Assembly: GCA_009829735.1 (NCBI GenBank)
Contig: CM020619.1
Location: 2,114,590 to 2,178,589, forward strand
Length of the DNA stretch: 64,000 nt
Reading direction: 5' to 3'
From: Pyropia yezoensis
Lineage: Eukaryota; Rhodophyta; Bangiophyceae; Bangiales; Bangiaceae
Part shown: positions 1 to 11,388 of the stretch, piece by piece
Layout of the letters: the number at the start of each line of letters is the position of its first letter
How positions within the stretch are numbered: position 1 is the stretch's first letter
The notes under the pieces: generated by a model
Seen by the model: only the letters and a program-made list of their open reading frames with translations
Told to the model about the DNA's origin: nothing
Database searches by the model: none
Program-made: the position numbers and the translations under genes

Positions 1-97
1 TATCCTGGCGATACCCCATCCAAGTATCCTCCTCATCTTTCCCGCCTCTTACCCCCCCCCCCCCCCCTTGCCCTGCTTCCCTCCGGGCTCTGCAGCG

Positions 98-409
98 ATG
101 AGCGCCCGCACCCGCATCCGCCTGGGCCTCGTCGCCCACTGGGCCCAGTACCTGGTCCTCCCTGTCGTGGCGACGTCGGCCTATGTGATTATCACACGCG
201 ACAAGCGGGCGGCGGCCGAGGCCGGTGGCGGCGGCGTCTCTGCCCCCGCAGCCGCTGGTGGGGGCGGTGGTGGTGGCGGTGGCGCGGGCGACCCGGCTCT
301 TCCCGGAGGACGCGCTGGCGCCTCTGGGGCGGAGGACGCGTTTGTGGGCGACCGGGCGGTGGTGGGTTTGGGGGTGGCCGCCGGTGACAAGCCGCCGTCG
401 GCGGTCTAG
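98..409 (+). CDS. possible small single-pass membrane protein
   Basis: A 103-codon ORF opens at the ATG at 98 and ends at a TAG at 407-409. Residues about 9-28 form a hydrophobic stretch (LGLVAHWAQYLVLPVVATSA) followed by basic residues (TRDKR), which fits one transmembrane helix with a short N-terminal tail. The rest is Gly/Ala-rich low complexity. I do not recognise a family. In-frame ATG codons at 68 and 98 are both possible, and I prefer 98 because it directly precedes the basic and hydrophobic segment. The codon-dense GC context makes chance ORFs common here, so this is a weak call. Confidence 0.35.
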   Translation: MSARTRIRLGLVAHWAQYLVLPVVATSAYVIITRDKRAAAEAGGGGVSAPAAAGGGGGGGGGAGDPALPGGRAGASGAEDAFVGDRAVVGLGVAAGDKPPSAV

Positions 410-780
410 GGCGGCCGGCTGTAGGGAAGGGTGGTGGTCTTTGCATGGTGGCGATTGTGGTGGGGCCAGCTATGAAGCGCGATTCTTCTCAGAAGAGGGT
501 TCCCAACGTGGTGACCGGCGTCGTCGTGCGAGGCGGCGTCACCGAGACCTTTTGCTCGAGCGCGTGTCCCTTGGCTCGGTTCGACTATGGAGACCCGCTA
601 CCGACCGAAGAGTGTCTACTGTTTACCGAAATCCGCAATGTGCATCGTGTAGAACTGCATCTAGATATACCCTTGCTTTGATAGACTTGGGATACATACC
701 CTTGGTTAAAGTTTAGTTACATACTGTATACCCTTGAACAGCCCTGGTCTACATCGTATCTACCCACCGACTGCCTTGCG
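410..780. other. intergenic stretch, no gene seen
   Basis: This has a more balanced base composition than its flanks and contains overlapping short ORFs without recognisable domains. It may hold the 3' untranslated region of the small upstream ORF. I see no RNA gene or mobile element here. Confidence 0.4.
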
Positions 781-943
781 GTGCGCCGCGGCAGGTCCCG
801 GCTCCGACGGAGCGCTCCGACGGAGCCGGGACCTGCCGCCGCCCCGTCAGAGCCGGGACCTGCCGCGGCGCACCCCCCCCCCCCAACGGGGGCAGTGCCC
901 GCCGTGGCCTCCGCGGCGGCGGCGCGCGGGCCCGCCGCCGCAG

Positions 944-996
<53 letters not shown>

Positions 997-1449
997 CGGC
1001 CGTTGCCGCGGCGGCGGCGGCAGTGGCCCCTGCCGGCGGCGCCGTCGGCCGGGACGGCGGCGGTGGCGGTGGGGCGGTGCTGCCGCCGTCGCACGCCGGC
1101 GGCAGCGGCGGCAGTGGCAACGGTGGCGGCAGTGGCAGCGGCGGTGGCAGTGGCAGTGGCAACGGCGGCGGCGGCGGCGGCGGCGGCGGCTGTGGTGGCG
1201 ACGGCGGCGGCAGTGGCAGCGGTGGCGGCAGTGGCAGCGGCGGTGGCAGTGGCAGCGGCGGTGGCAGTGGCAGCGGCGGTGGCAGTGGCAGTGGCAACGG
1301 CGGCGGCGGCGGCGGCGGCGGCGGCTGTGGTGGCGGCGGCGGCGGCAGTGGCAGCGGTGGCGGCAGTGGCAGCGGCGGTGGCAGTGGCAGCGGCGGTGGC
1401 AGTGGCAGCGGCGGTGGCAGTGGCAGCGGCGGTGGCAGTGGCAGTGGCA

Positions 1450-1485
<36 letters not shown>

Positions 1486-1530
1486 GTGGCGGCTGCGGCG
1501 GCGGCGGCGGCGGCGGCGCGTTGGGGGCGA
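781..1530. repeat. GGC-type microsatellite and 18-bp Gly/Ser-like minisatellite
   Basis: An inverted GGTCCCGGCTCCGACGG motif at about 795-860 is followed by a long CCG/GCC triplet run (about 945-995). An array of units such as GGCAGTGGCAGCGGCGGT then runs from about 1,100 to 1,470. Blocks of about 130-150 bp within the array are themselves duplicated, each with an internal AACGGCGGCGGC spacer. All six frames stay open because of the triplet period, so long ORFs here are not evidence of a gene. Confidence 0.85.
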
Positions 1531-2158
1531 CGGCGCCGTTGTGGGGAGCGTGTCTCCCCTCGCGGACGGGACGCGCCCTCCTCTGGTTCCCCCGTCGAGC
1601 GGGCCCCCCCTCCCCGGCGGCGGCCGCGGCGGTGGCGGGGGGCGGGCAGCTAAAAAAGTCGGTGGCGGCAGTGGGGGCGGTGGGGCGGCTGCAGCCGCGT
1701 CCTAGCTGCCGTTACCCCTGGCAGAGATGGGGAGGCGTGGTCGGGGCCGCCCTGCGCGTCGCCGCCGACGGCGTGCGCAACGGCTGTCAGCGCCGCGACG
1801 TCGGCGGGGTTGTCTACTTTAGGCGGGGCGGCGGCGGCACCCCCGGGGTCGTGGAGAGCCCCCTCCCCCCCCCCCTCCCCCGGGAAGAGCGCCGGCAGGC
1901 CATAGCCGCCACCGAGGCGCCGACCATCCACCACCACCCTCCCCCGCCCCGTCGGGGCGTCCAGCAGCAGCGCACCCTTCCTCGCCATCATCTGGCTGGT
2001 CCACCCCCCGTCGGGGGGCGTCTGGACGAGGTGCCGCCGCCGCGGGGGCGGCAGGGACGCCGCCCCCGCCGCCCCCGCCCCCACCGCCGCGCCGCCGCCA
2101 CCGCCGGCCACCGCCTGCCACCGCCGCCGCCACCCCCCGGGCAACCGCCGCCGACCCG

Positions 2159-2196
<38 letters not shown>

Positions 2197-3480
2197 GGCC
2201 CCACCCCACGCCCGTCCCCGCGTGGCCGCCCGCACCAAACCAGCAGCCCGTCCCCGTATCATGACACCCGGCGGGCGCCCAGCCGCCGCTGCCCCACACG
2301 CCCGCCGAGCACAACCCGCCGGCCGCGCACGCGCGGCCGGCCGGCCGCCCCCGCAGGCCGCGGCCACCACAGCCGGCTGCCGCTGCCGCCGCCGCCGGTG
2401 CCACCACGGCCACTGCCGCCGCGGGCGGCGGCGGCCCGCGGGCGGCGGCGGCGGGCGCCCACCGCGGGCGCCAGGGGGCCGCCGCCGCCCGTGACGGCGG
2501 CGAGGGGGCCCAGACCCGCCGCCGCCGCCATTGGGCGCCACGCGCGGCGGCGGGCGGTGCCGCCGCCACCGCCGCCGCTGCCGCCGCCGCTGCAGCTGCC
2601 GCTGCCGCTGCCGCTGCCGCTGCCGCTGCCGCCACCGCCGACGTCGACGCCGCCGCCGCTGCAGCTGCCGCTGCCGCTGCCGCTGCCGCTGCCGCTGCCG
2701 CTGCCGCCACCGCCTACGTCGACGCCGCCGCCGCGGGCGATGCTGCCGCCGCGGCCGCCGCAGCCGGCGGCCGCCATGGCGGGTGGCACGCGGGCCAGGG
2801 GGCGCCCCCGCCGGGCTGCCCCGAGACTGGGCGTGCGGCGCGCCCAGCGCCGGGCGCTCCGTCGGGGAGCTGCGCCGCCAACCGCTTCCGACCCGCCCCC
2901 CGCCGCCCAGCGTGTTTCCCACGCTCGGCCCGGCGGCGTCGCTGCACGTCCGCTGCCAGACCCCGTCGCCAACCAAGTCGAAACGAGAAGGAGAAGCGAA
3001 GCGGCCGGCGGTGGCCGCGGCGCCTCGACGGCGGCAACAGCACGCGCGCGCGCGCCTTCCCCCTCGCTCCGCCCTCGGCCGGCCCGCGCCGCGGCCGCCC
3101 ACCGCGCCCCACGACGGCGGCCGGCCGTGTCGGCCCGCCGCGGGTCATCTCCTCCTCCCCACCCCCCCCCCCCCCCTTTTCGCCTGCCCCTTCACCATCG
3201 ATGGCCGCCGCTCTGCCAGCGGCTGTGGCTGCTTGAAAACGCGCTCTGGGCGTGCCGCTGGGGCGCGCCAACCCGCACACGCCGCCGGCCGCCGGCTGCG
3301 CCTCCCCGGCGGCTGCCGGCCGCGGCCAACGGTGGGTGCGCCCCGGCGGGGCGGTGGCGCCCGCCGGCGCCCCCAGCGTGGCCGCGGCCGCCAGCGGTCG
3401 CCGACGCTGTCGCGGCGGCCACCGGGCGGGGGGGGGTGGCGGCCGGGTTTGCACAGGTTTGTGATCAAAAGGAAAAAAGA
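1531..3480. repeat. low-complexity GC region with poly-C and CTGCCG arrays
   Basis: A poly-C run lies at about 2,160-2,193. CTGCCG hexamer arrays at about 2,577-2,640 and 2,660-2,712 are part of a roughly 75-bp tandem duplication bounded by CCACCGCCGACGTCGACGCC-like sequence. The rest is GC-skewed triplet DNA. Several ORFs exceed 300 codons, but all are Arg/Pro/Ala/Gly compositional artefacts on both strands. I find no conserved domain. A gene with introns cannot be excluded. Confidence 0.6.
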
Positions 3481-5192
3481 GAGAAGTCAAGTAAGTAGAA
3501 CATGACTAGTCTATCGTGAGCGGGGAGTGTCACCGCCGCCGCCTCTGCCGCCGCCGCAACAGCCGCGGCAGCAGAGGCGGCGGCGGCGGCGGCGGCGGCG
3601 GTGGCCGCGGCGGCGGCCACCACGGCAAGCGGCAGCGGCGCGGCGGCAGGGGCGCCCGGGAGGCATCACCGCCCCGCCAGCGGCAGCGCCCCCTCGCGGC
3701 GTACGCCCGCCGTCGCCGACGCCCCGACGCGGCGGGGCGCCCCGCGGGCGGTGGCAGGCGGCGTCGCCGCGGCCGCGGCACCCCCGTGCGCCACCTCCGC
3801 CATGGCCGCGGCCTGGACCTATTCGATGGTCCCGCTGCCGTCGGCGGCCATGGCGACGGCCACCAAGCCCGCGCGTACCAGTCTGTTGGCATGTAGGTGT
3901 TGTAACGACTGCTCTGGGCGATGTCAATTAACTAGAATGCTTGCCCGCAGAGAAACTGTGGTGTACTTGTAAGACGTAGCAATTTGGGACGCTTATGGTG
4001 GTGTTCGCTTTGCATCATGCGCTGTTCGCGTTGTGGAATAAGTGTTGATGAGTAAAGAGGAAATGGGACCGACCGGCCGCAAGAGCGGAAAGCAGCAGCT
4101 ATTACCGTTAAGGCAAAGAAGATAGTCCTTTATCACCCGGACGTTCGATGGGGAGCAAGCCGGCTCGGCAGGGACGGCGTGCCTCCACGTCGAAGGTAAG
4201 GACGAAACATCATGCCGGTCGAGCGACCGAGCGAAGGCCGAATGGCCGAGAGCTACGAGCATGGCAAACAATACGAAAGATCCCTCCAAAGCAAGGACAG
4301 ATAAACAATACAACAAAAAACGTAGTCCCCCAAAGAGCGAGACACAAGTGGTCTCAAACAAACAAGGTTAGGGCCTCCAGTCAGGGGGGCTACAAGCCTG
4401 TAAATACCGGAGTTCGGTATGAACGGCGGATATGCTAGATACATACCCCCATGGCATGCTTCGAGCCGTCCCGGCGAGGTCGTCGCAGGTGCAAATCGCA
4501 TACCGGTTGCGGGTCGATGGGTGGCCGTGTTGGCGCGGGCGGGCTCGATTGAGCCGTGCGAGTGTCGTAACCCACGTGTCGTGTGAAGCGCTAGTGGGGC
4601 CGAGCTGGCCCGGGGTCGGCAGCTTGCTGGGGTCGTAGGGGGTGGGCCGCGCGGCTCCAGGGGGTTCCCGTTGTCACGTGTGGTTACACTGCTCGCTGTT
4701 CTGCTGTTTGTGCAGGTGCAGGGTCACCAGGTTGACCCCTTGCGTGCTGTGCACGTTGTCCTCTTATGTGCTGTGCACGCGGTTCCCTTCCCGGCCGAGT
4801 GGCTCACGGCACGGTCTAGACACCGCGTGTGTGTGCGTGGGTGGCTGGCGAGTTGTCCTTCGATCTACGCTTTCGCCATTGGGTACCTTGGGCCGGTTGG
4901 CCACGCATCCGCTTCTCCTCGGCACGTCTGGCTTTGGCCTCGGCGACCCGTTAGGGCGCCCGACGGCGAGGAGGGGCGGAGGCTGGCCGGTTGGCTAGGC
5001 TGACGGCGGATCCGCCGGTTTCCGGGCGCGGTATGGTTCTTGGACCGTTTACTCCTCGTCCGCGTTGGAGCTGTGCAAGGGCGGTCAAGGCAAATGGGCG
5101 GCCAAGGGCGGCGTCGACGGCAAGGGCGGCCAAGGGCGGCCAAAGTCAAGGGCAAGGTGACCGTATGACTGCCCGAGTGGTCTAACGCCAGT
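3481..5192. other. intergenic region, no supported gene
   Basis: GC-rich triplet DNA runs to about 3,870, followed by normal-complexity sequence with no ORF that resembles a known protein. A short GGCGGCCAAGGGC-type tandem repeat lies at about 5,080-5,160. I see no tRNA-like fold. Confidence 0.4.
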
Positions 5193-5456
5193 ATGGCGGA
5201 TGGCACTGCCCCAGTTGGGCCGGGTGCTGCCCCAATGGGGCCGGCCGATATCGTGGCGGGCGCCAACCGGGCGGTGCGTGGGCACTACTGCAGCCGTGAG
5301 GCGACGTCGATGTACGAAGGGGTCGGCTATGTGGAAGATGCGCCTCTGGTGGCGGCGGCTCGTATCAACCGGCTGTTAGCCTTGAAACGCATTCGCGACG
5401 CCCGTTGGGCGGACGTGGAGCCGCTCCAAGACGCCACATTTGGCGGGGCGTCTTAC
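5193..5456 (+). pseudogene. unrecognised ORF start, cut by an LTR
   Basis: An ORF opens at the ATG at 5,193 and reads about 88 codons before running into a diverged LTR at about 5,457. The peptide has ordinary composition, including a segment VAAARINRLLALKRIRDARW, and so looks coded rather than compositional. Reading then continues only through LTR sequence. It could be the 5' part of a host gene or of an older mobile element interrupted by the LTR. I recognise no family. Confidence 0.25.
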
Positions 5457-5930
5457 TGTGGAAAAAGCCACTCGCGCACACAGCACCCAAGTTCGGGCGG
5501 TTCACAAGGGCTGCCTCCCGTGTCGGGGGAACCGGAAGAAGTGCAAGTCGCTCACACGCCATCTCTGTTGTGCGGCAATGCCCCCACGACGAAACAAGAA
5601 ATTGGTGTGTGGGCCAACAGTTTCTTGGTCGGGACGGGGAAGCGAGGCCAAGCCCCGCTGTCCCTCCCCTTATCCCTCCAGGGTCCTCTCAGAACCTCAC
5701 TTCTCAGAATCTTCCACCCCAGCACCTGCCTACCGGGCCACACGAGAATTCAAGACGATAAAAATGCAGAAAACCCTCAAAACCATGTTCGATTTACTAT
5801 CAAGCAAAGTATCCTTGACTTAGGCAAATTCGGGATCAAATGCAAAGGGAGGAACGGGTCAGACCAGTTGTCCCCCGCCCCAGTATGGCACGCTCTGCCT
5901 GTAGGGACCCTATGGGCCCTCCACGTGGGG
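5457..5930 (-). mobile_element. diverged solo LTR of the element 4 family
   Basis: The sequence aligns by eye along almost its whole length with the reverse complement of the 465-bp LTRs at 31,757 and 36,029. The order of shared blocks is conserved: the stretch containing GGAACCGGAAGAAGTGCAAG, the CAGTTTCTTGGTCGGGACGG block, the CCGGGCCACACGA block and the AAAACCCTCAAA block. It carries many substitutions and small indels, so it is much older than element 4. No primer-binding site is visible beside it and no second LTR pairs with it, so it is a solo LTR or a fragment. The right boundary is approximate. Confidence 0.8.
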
Positions 5931-6383
5931 GGACCTCGTAGAGATCGCGTGGTACCCCTGTGCCTACCTTCCTAGTGAGGAGGACGGGGCCGATTTGGCC
6001 CCTTGGGATTTTACTGGCTTCCGATTGGTCCCCTCCTATGGAGATGGGACCGGGTCGCCATTGGTTCTGGAGCCCATGTTAGGATTTCCAGTGTATGGGA
6101 ACTTCCCCTGACCGGAATTGGCCATTGGTCAATATTCCGGGATGGGATGCATTTGGGGTTTGGATTTTGATTGTGTATTTTGCGTGATTGTGAGATTGGG
6201 GAGATCTTCAGTGTTGGCACTGATGTCCGGCGGGGCTCCTCTTCCCCGTATCTTGGAGATTCCTGCCCCGCTGGCAGGGATGATCCGTGGGGGAGGGGGC
6301 CCTCCGGACATGTTGGAGGGTTTTGATTGGCCCGTATGTGGCCCGGTGAGGAGGGTTGCTGGGTGCGGGTGAGAGGGTAAGAG
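5931..6383. other. left flank of element 1, no gene
   Basis: No coding or RNA feature is recognised. The last nine bases before the 5' LTR (GGGTAAGAG) are also found directly before the 3' LTR at 30,727. Either the LTR begins a few bases earlier than I drew it, or the match is chance. Confidence 0.4.
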
Positions 6384-6590
6384 TGTGCGTGGGGGTGCGC
6401 GTTGCTTCCCCCTTCGAAAAAAAAAACAGACTTGCGTGTGCTTGAACACTGTCGTCCTGGTCGTGGATCCCCACGTGAACAAGCCAGGCGGTCGGAGGTT
6501 CAGTATCTCTCCGGTCTCCCCGCGTTCTTGGTGGGTTGTTTCTCTGTGTGTTATGGGTGCTAGGCGCCTAAGGTACGTAAAGCCACTACA
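6384..6590 (+). repeat. element 1 5' LTR
   Basis: This begins TGTGCGTGGG and ends CACTACA, giving TGT...ACA ends. It matches 30,727-30,933 over 207 bp with about three substitutions and an identical ten-A run after TTCG. It is followed by a primer-binding site. Confidence 0.88.
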
Positions 6591-6592
6591 TT

Positions 6593-6609
6593 TGGTGGAT
6601 CAGCGGGGG
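6593..6609 (+). other. element 1 primer-binding site
   Basis: TGGTGGATCAGCGGGGG starts two bases after the 5' LTR. It is near-identical to the primer site of elements 2 and 4 (TGGTGGAGCAGCAGGGG), so these elements share a tRNA primer that differs from that of element 3. The tRNA identity cannot be named from this window. Confidence 0.7.
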
Positions 6610-6706
6610 AGGGGACTAGGTTCCTTCTGGCCAAAGGGGTCTTCCCCTTCTTCGTACTCTTTCTGTGGTTGAGCTCTGTCTTCCCTAAGGGAACGCGGTT
6701 GTTGTG

Positions 6707-8051
6707 ATGTCTGATATCGAGCAGAATCCCCCTCGGGGGGAGACGGGAGTCCTGGAGGGCGGTTCGTCCGTGACGAGGGAGAGCGCGACGGGAGCTGCTC
6801 TTCCAACTCACGCCCTCGGGGCTGGAGTGGACGACCTGGCCACCCGTAGGGTGACCACCCGTCTACCCTCGCTGGAAATTGGTTCGGAGGGCCCTTCGGG
6901 CGAACCTTTCTCCCCGCCGCGGACTGGACGCGAGGGGGGGCATTCAACCGGCCTCGGCGACCTCCCTGGGGTCCATCCCGTGGCGGAGATGGGTTCTGAG
7001 GGAACGCCCACCCCTCCTGTTCCCCTGACAGTTGCATCGTCTCCTAAGGAGACACCTCGAGCGTTTGTAGCCCCCGGTTCGGATACTCCTACGGAGGATT
7101 GGAAGAAAGCAATGGTGGATGCCGTTAGCGGCCTCCTGACTCCACTCAACCAACGGTTGAGTTTTGTTGAGCGAAGTGTGCAGAAACGGGAGCGCCAGCG
7201 TGGCCGGCATCCCAGTTCGTCATCTGAATCGACTTCGGATTATTCCGGAGGGGAGGCTTCGCCTCTCGAGCGCCGTCGGCGCCCGCGACCTGTAGTCCGA
7301 GCGGTCACCGCTCAGGCTGGACCGGGGAGAGTCCCCCTACGGGAGATCCCTCCCAAGATTATTCCGCCTGACGACCGCTATGCGAGTCTTCTGGATTGTG
7401 AGACATATGCGCTCAAGAACAAGGACAACCGAGTATCGGGAGCCGAGGCCAAAGGCCTGGGTAAGAAGCGGAAGGACCTGACCAGCATATTTGGTCGCGA
7501 TTGTGAATGGGGGGGAGACCCTCCTCTGGGAGTCTTCGAATTCCTCAACCGCTTTGTGAAGGCGGCGAATGGTAACGGCCTCTCAGAGGGGCGAGCTTTG
7601 CTCCTCCTCCCGGAACTTACTAAGGATCCCTTGAAGAGGGACCTTTATCGAATTCGCCCGTCCGTCGATGACGGTCGCCGCACCGGGGAGGTGACCTCCT
7701 ATTTGGAACTTGTGAATTGGCTTCTGCGCGCGTACGCAGATGAGCATCTCCTGAATGAACAGGAGGCCATTTTCAATGGTGCCTCCCAAGAGGAGGATGA
7801 AACGGAGACGGCGTTTTACCGCCGCCTCATGGAGCTCCATGCTAAGTGTGGATATATACAAACCTCGGGCCAGGTCCGAGCCCGCTTTATGCAAGGCACA
7901 TGGTGGGAGATTCGGCATGAAGTGCGGAACTACGTTGCTGACCACCCCCATGCTCCTATCGAGCTGGTGGTGCAATATGCCCAACGGGCAGGGGATTTTC
8001 GACGGCGGATTCAGGCCGCCGCCGCAGAGCTTAAGGCTAAGGAGGACGCAG
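6707..8051 (+). CDS. element 1 gag, N-terminal part
   Basis: An ATG at 6,707 opens a reading frame of 448 codons up to the insertion point of element 2 at 8,052. The first 170 residues are low in order, with a Ser/Arg tract. A capsid-like helical region follows, starting near the motif PDDRYASLLDCETY and containing FEFLNRFVKAANGNG. The equivalent region of element 2 gag reads DDRFARALDYRTY and KVFTWLRKLVKACNDNG, so the two are homologous. The rest of this gag, with the zinc knuckle, resumes at 18,137. Gag forms the cytoplasmic particle in which reverse transcription occurs. Confidence 0.85.
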
Positions 8052-8695
8052 TGTAGCGTAATGGGACCCAGATTCCCGGACCCAGAAACCACAACCACAC
8101 ACACAGAGACCACAGTCCGAAGCCCAGGAAGGAACAGGTAAGAGCCCTTGCTGATCCACTCGCCCGCCACGATCAGAGGCAAAGGTAAACAGGACAAAAG
8201 CCCGAGGGAGAAGGAACCCAAAGTACTGTTGATTTTACAAGATGGCCCCGGGGAGAACCCCGGAGCACCCCTCAAGAACCTCCCCCCCTGGCCCCTCCAG
8301 GGGCCCTGAGCGAGGCCCCCAGAGGGCGCCCCCAGCGGGCCAAGTGCCAGCAAGGCACCGGCCGCTCACCGGGCCAACACACAAAAAGCAAGCGAAATCC
8401 CCCCACACACAAATGTCAATCCCCCAAAAAAACCCAGTGGGAAAAAGGGGAAAGACACGAAATCACGCAAGGAAAACAAATGCGAAAAATCAAACAAATA
8501 ACCCGAAGGTCAGTTTGCCCCAGCCCGGCAAGTCCACCGCTCCGGGTGACCAATCAGGGCACCGGGCGTGTCGCCACTGCCCCGGGCCACCGATGCAGGG
8601 ATCCTCGGCCAGCGCGTGGTTCCACGTAACGCTGCCAGCCGGTTCCCAAGTCAGTCTCCCGGGTTCCAACGGTCCCAGGGGCTCAGAACGCCACA
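8052..8695 (-). repeat. element 2 3' LTR (left)
   Basis: A 644-bp direct repeat of 17,488-18,131. On the coding (minus) strand it is preceded by a purine-rich tract, AGTGAGGGGGCCA, the expected position of the plus-strand primer. Confidence 0.93.
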
Positions 8696-9264
8696 TGGCC
8701 CCCTCACTAGGGCCGAGCGTCCCGCCGGCCAACAAGGAAACCGAGGCAAGGGACTGGGGAACGTCTGACAGGGTTACAACAGGGCCACAACGAACGGGTT
8801 GTGGGGCCAGTGTCTGTCAACAGGGGCCCCCCGACAAGTGTCTCGTGCCAGGGGAACCCGTTCAGACTGGCCAGGGGCGGGTACAGGAGAGGTGCAGGCC
8901 ACGCACAGGGGAACCAAAGGGGGTGTGGCGCAGCCCGCGCCGGCCGCCCACCTGCATTCCTCCTCCCCGTCGCCCTCCCCATGTGGCGCCGTACGCCAGG
9001 GGGGGTGACGCGGTGGAGGGGCACAGGCGGGGGCCAGCGGAACGTGGGCGCAGCCCTGGTACCATTTGGAACGCAGGGGGCCAGTGGATAAGAGCACCCG
9101 CACGGGTTCCCTCGTCCCCAGCACCCGGGTCCCATTGTACCATCGTCCCCGCGGCGCTTCCCGTGGTCACCTCGTTCTCCCTCGTTTCCTCGTTCCCCTT
9201 CTCCGTCTCCGTGCCCCCGTACCCCATCACCCGTACCCCCAAGTTCCCCTCCACCCTGGCCCCT

Positions 9265-11010
9265 ATGGTTACCGGCAGCGCGGCGGCGTGTTCGCCTGCT
9301 GGCGCGGGCCCTGGGGCCCCTGAGCGACAAGGTGACCGAGCTGGGCAAGGTGTACCCGCTCCTGGGTCCGGGGTACCAGCTGGGCAAGGTGTACGCGTTG
9401 CTCAAGGTGGCCCCGTTACTGGGCCAGACGTTCTCCCAATGGATCAAGAGGAAACCGGGGCGGGCCAGTCGTACGCGGCCATAGTTGGCGTGGTTCCTGA
9501 GGACTTCGGATCCGAGACGGTTACGGCGTGGCGTCGGGAGGAGGCGCGAGGTTGGGTTACTGGTACCCGGGCCCATGGGATCCTTCGAGCCGTGGACGGG
9601 AGCTGTCCGGGTAACTCGTTTCGCAAGCAGATGGCGGTAATGCCGGATGCTCGGATCCCTGTCCTTGCGGACCGTTCCCTGTCGATCACGGTTGTACGGC
9701 ACCCGGACGAGGTCGGGTACGTCGAACGGTTCAAGACGGTCCGCACGGAACTCCTCCAAGGAACCCTACCTGCCGCACCTTCACCCTGTTACCTGATCGG
9801 GTCTCCCCCGTACCTGAACCGTCCCGGGTACCAAGTGACCCTACCTAGCCTGGTGTTCAGTCGGCACCATCGTGACAAGAGTCGGTTCCTGGTCGGGTGG
9901 CATCACCAAGAGTTCCCCAGTTGTTCCGCGACTACCCGTGGGCTCCATTACGTTCGGGTTCCGCACTAGTTCGAGAACGTGAAACTACCATACGGGGCCC
10001 TTGTGGAACTTCCTGCGGTCCAGTGTTACTTCACGGAACTTCTTCGTTCGTCGGACGCGTTCGCCTGGTACGTGTTTCGAACGGAATGGGCTACCAACTG
10101 TGCTGTGTACCTGCTTGAGTTCGCCCGTCGGGAAGGTTACCTGTGACTCTTCTCTCGGCCCCTGCGTACGTGGATCCAGCGTGTCGGTACCCGTACCATC
10201 TGTCAGGGTCCCGGTGGCGTGGACGAGGCCGCCGTGCGGGACCTGGACGCCCTTCTGACCCTTAGTGACCAAGTGGTTTCCGCCGCGGGGCTCCGTGCGC
10301 GTCTCCACGCTTCCGGGAAACGTCGCAAGGATCGCGGTTCCTTCGTTCGGGTTCGGTTCGAGAGTCGGGACAGGGTATGAGCGGCCCTGGTAGACGAGGA
10401 CCTGGCCCCACTGGACCTACCGTACTCATCGGTCGTACTGGACGGGCGTGAGATCCTCGGGGCCCAGGACGAGAACGCTGGTCAGTCGGACGAGGTGGTT
10501 CCCGCAGGTCCCTCTGGGTTCCCGGGCGCTCGGTCATCGGGGTCAGCTGGTCATCGTTCCAACCCTCCCGGGGGTCGTACCGTGTACGTGGCTAACCTTC
10601 TGGACCATGGGGACGTGCCCGACGCGGAACTTATGGACCTGGAGGGAAACCTGACTACCACGGCGGTTCTTGGGCTACGCAGTTTCTTTGGGGGTCCCGC
10701 GGACGTCCTTGCGAACGCTCATGTCGGGCCCCTGTTGTCGGCTTCCCTTCACGCGACTGTTAACCTTGGGGCCCGTGTAGCCGAGTGGACCCGTGCTCAA
10801 GGGGGCTCCAGTATCCCAGACTACAAAGGGCTATTGAAACTGGTTGACCGTAACGGGATCCGTGGGGACCTTGGTACCGAGTTGGGTAACGCCGAGGCGG
10901 CCGCGCGACGTGCCTGGACGGGGACCCAGGAAGGTTCTCCTGTCCGTGGTCGAGACGACATGGACGAGGAAGAGTCTTCTCGTCCCGACAGTCGTTTCCG
11001 TAGGTACTAG
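9265..11010 (+). pseudogene. element 2 antisense ORF (aORF), three in-frame stops
   Basis: This lies between the end of pol (11,389 on the minus strand) and the 3' LTR, on the opposite strand to pol. From the ATG at 9,265 one frame holds for 582 codons to the TAG at 11,008-11,010, broken only by single stops at 9,967, 10,141 and 10,378. The product aligns by eye with the aORFs of elements 1 and 4. A block beginning LPYGALVELP and running through FRTEWATNCAVYLLEF matches VPYGFPALLP...LATQWLLEV of element 4. The C-terminal part is predicted to be helical, as in the others. No known domain is recognised. The maintained frame despite stops suggests recent inactivation of a real gene. Confidence 0.75.
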
Positions 11011-11388
11011 GTTAGCGAGGGTATGAGGGTTCTGTGTGCGTGTTCCATGTGTTGACCCTACGTCTTGTTGCTTGGAGAGTCATAAAATTTCCACTGCTTC
11101 TTGTCATCCTCTTGGTAGTCCTGCTCCCTTCCAGTAAACCCCCCTTTCTTGTAATCCCTGGATGGGAGGTGAGAGTAATGGGGAAAAGGGGGAAAGAGTC
11201 AACCCAAGGTTAACCAGAAACAGATTTCCAAGTAGCCCTCCTTTCAAAGGAAAACAATCTTTGCAGGAACTAAATGTTGCCCTTGGTGTCCCGAGTCGAA
11301 CCACCAACCTGCCCACCTACTCGGGTGTTTCAACCAGCACTTGGTCTCGGGGAACCGGCTGACCAGGTCAAGGGTGCGGGGCCCAGGG

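Noticed and set aside
734-2264. Several ORFs over 300 codons on both strands
   Set aside because: They are Arg-, Gly-, Pro- or Ala-only translations of triplet repeats, and all six frames are open.
6384-6590. Treating the 6,384 and 30,727 repeats as LTRs of separate elements
   Set aside because: Gag, pol and antisense ORF pieces between them join in the right order and orientation once the two TSD-flanked elements are removed.
8242-9264. Start of the antisense ORF of element 2 inside the LTR
   Set aside because: The frame is open through the LTR, but LTR sequence is shared by both ends and contains no homology to the other antisense ORFs. The ATG at 9,265 is preferred.
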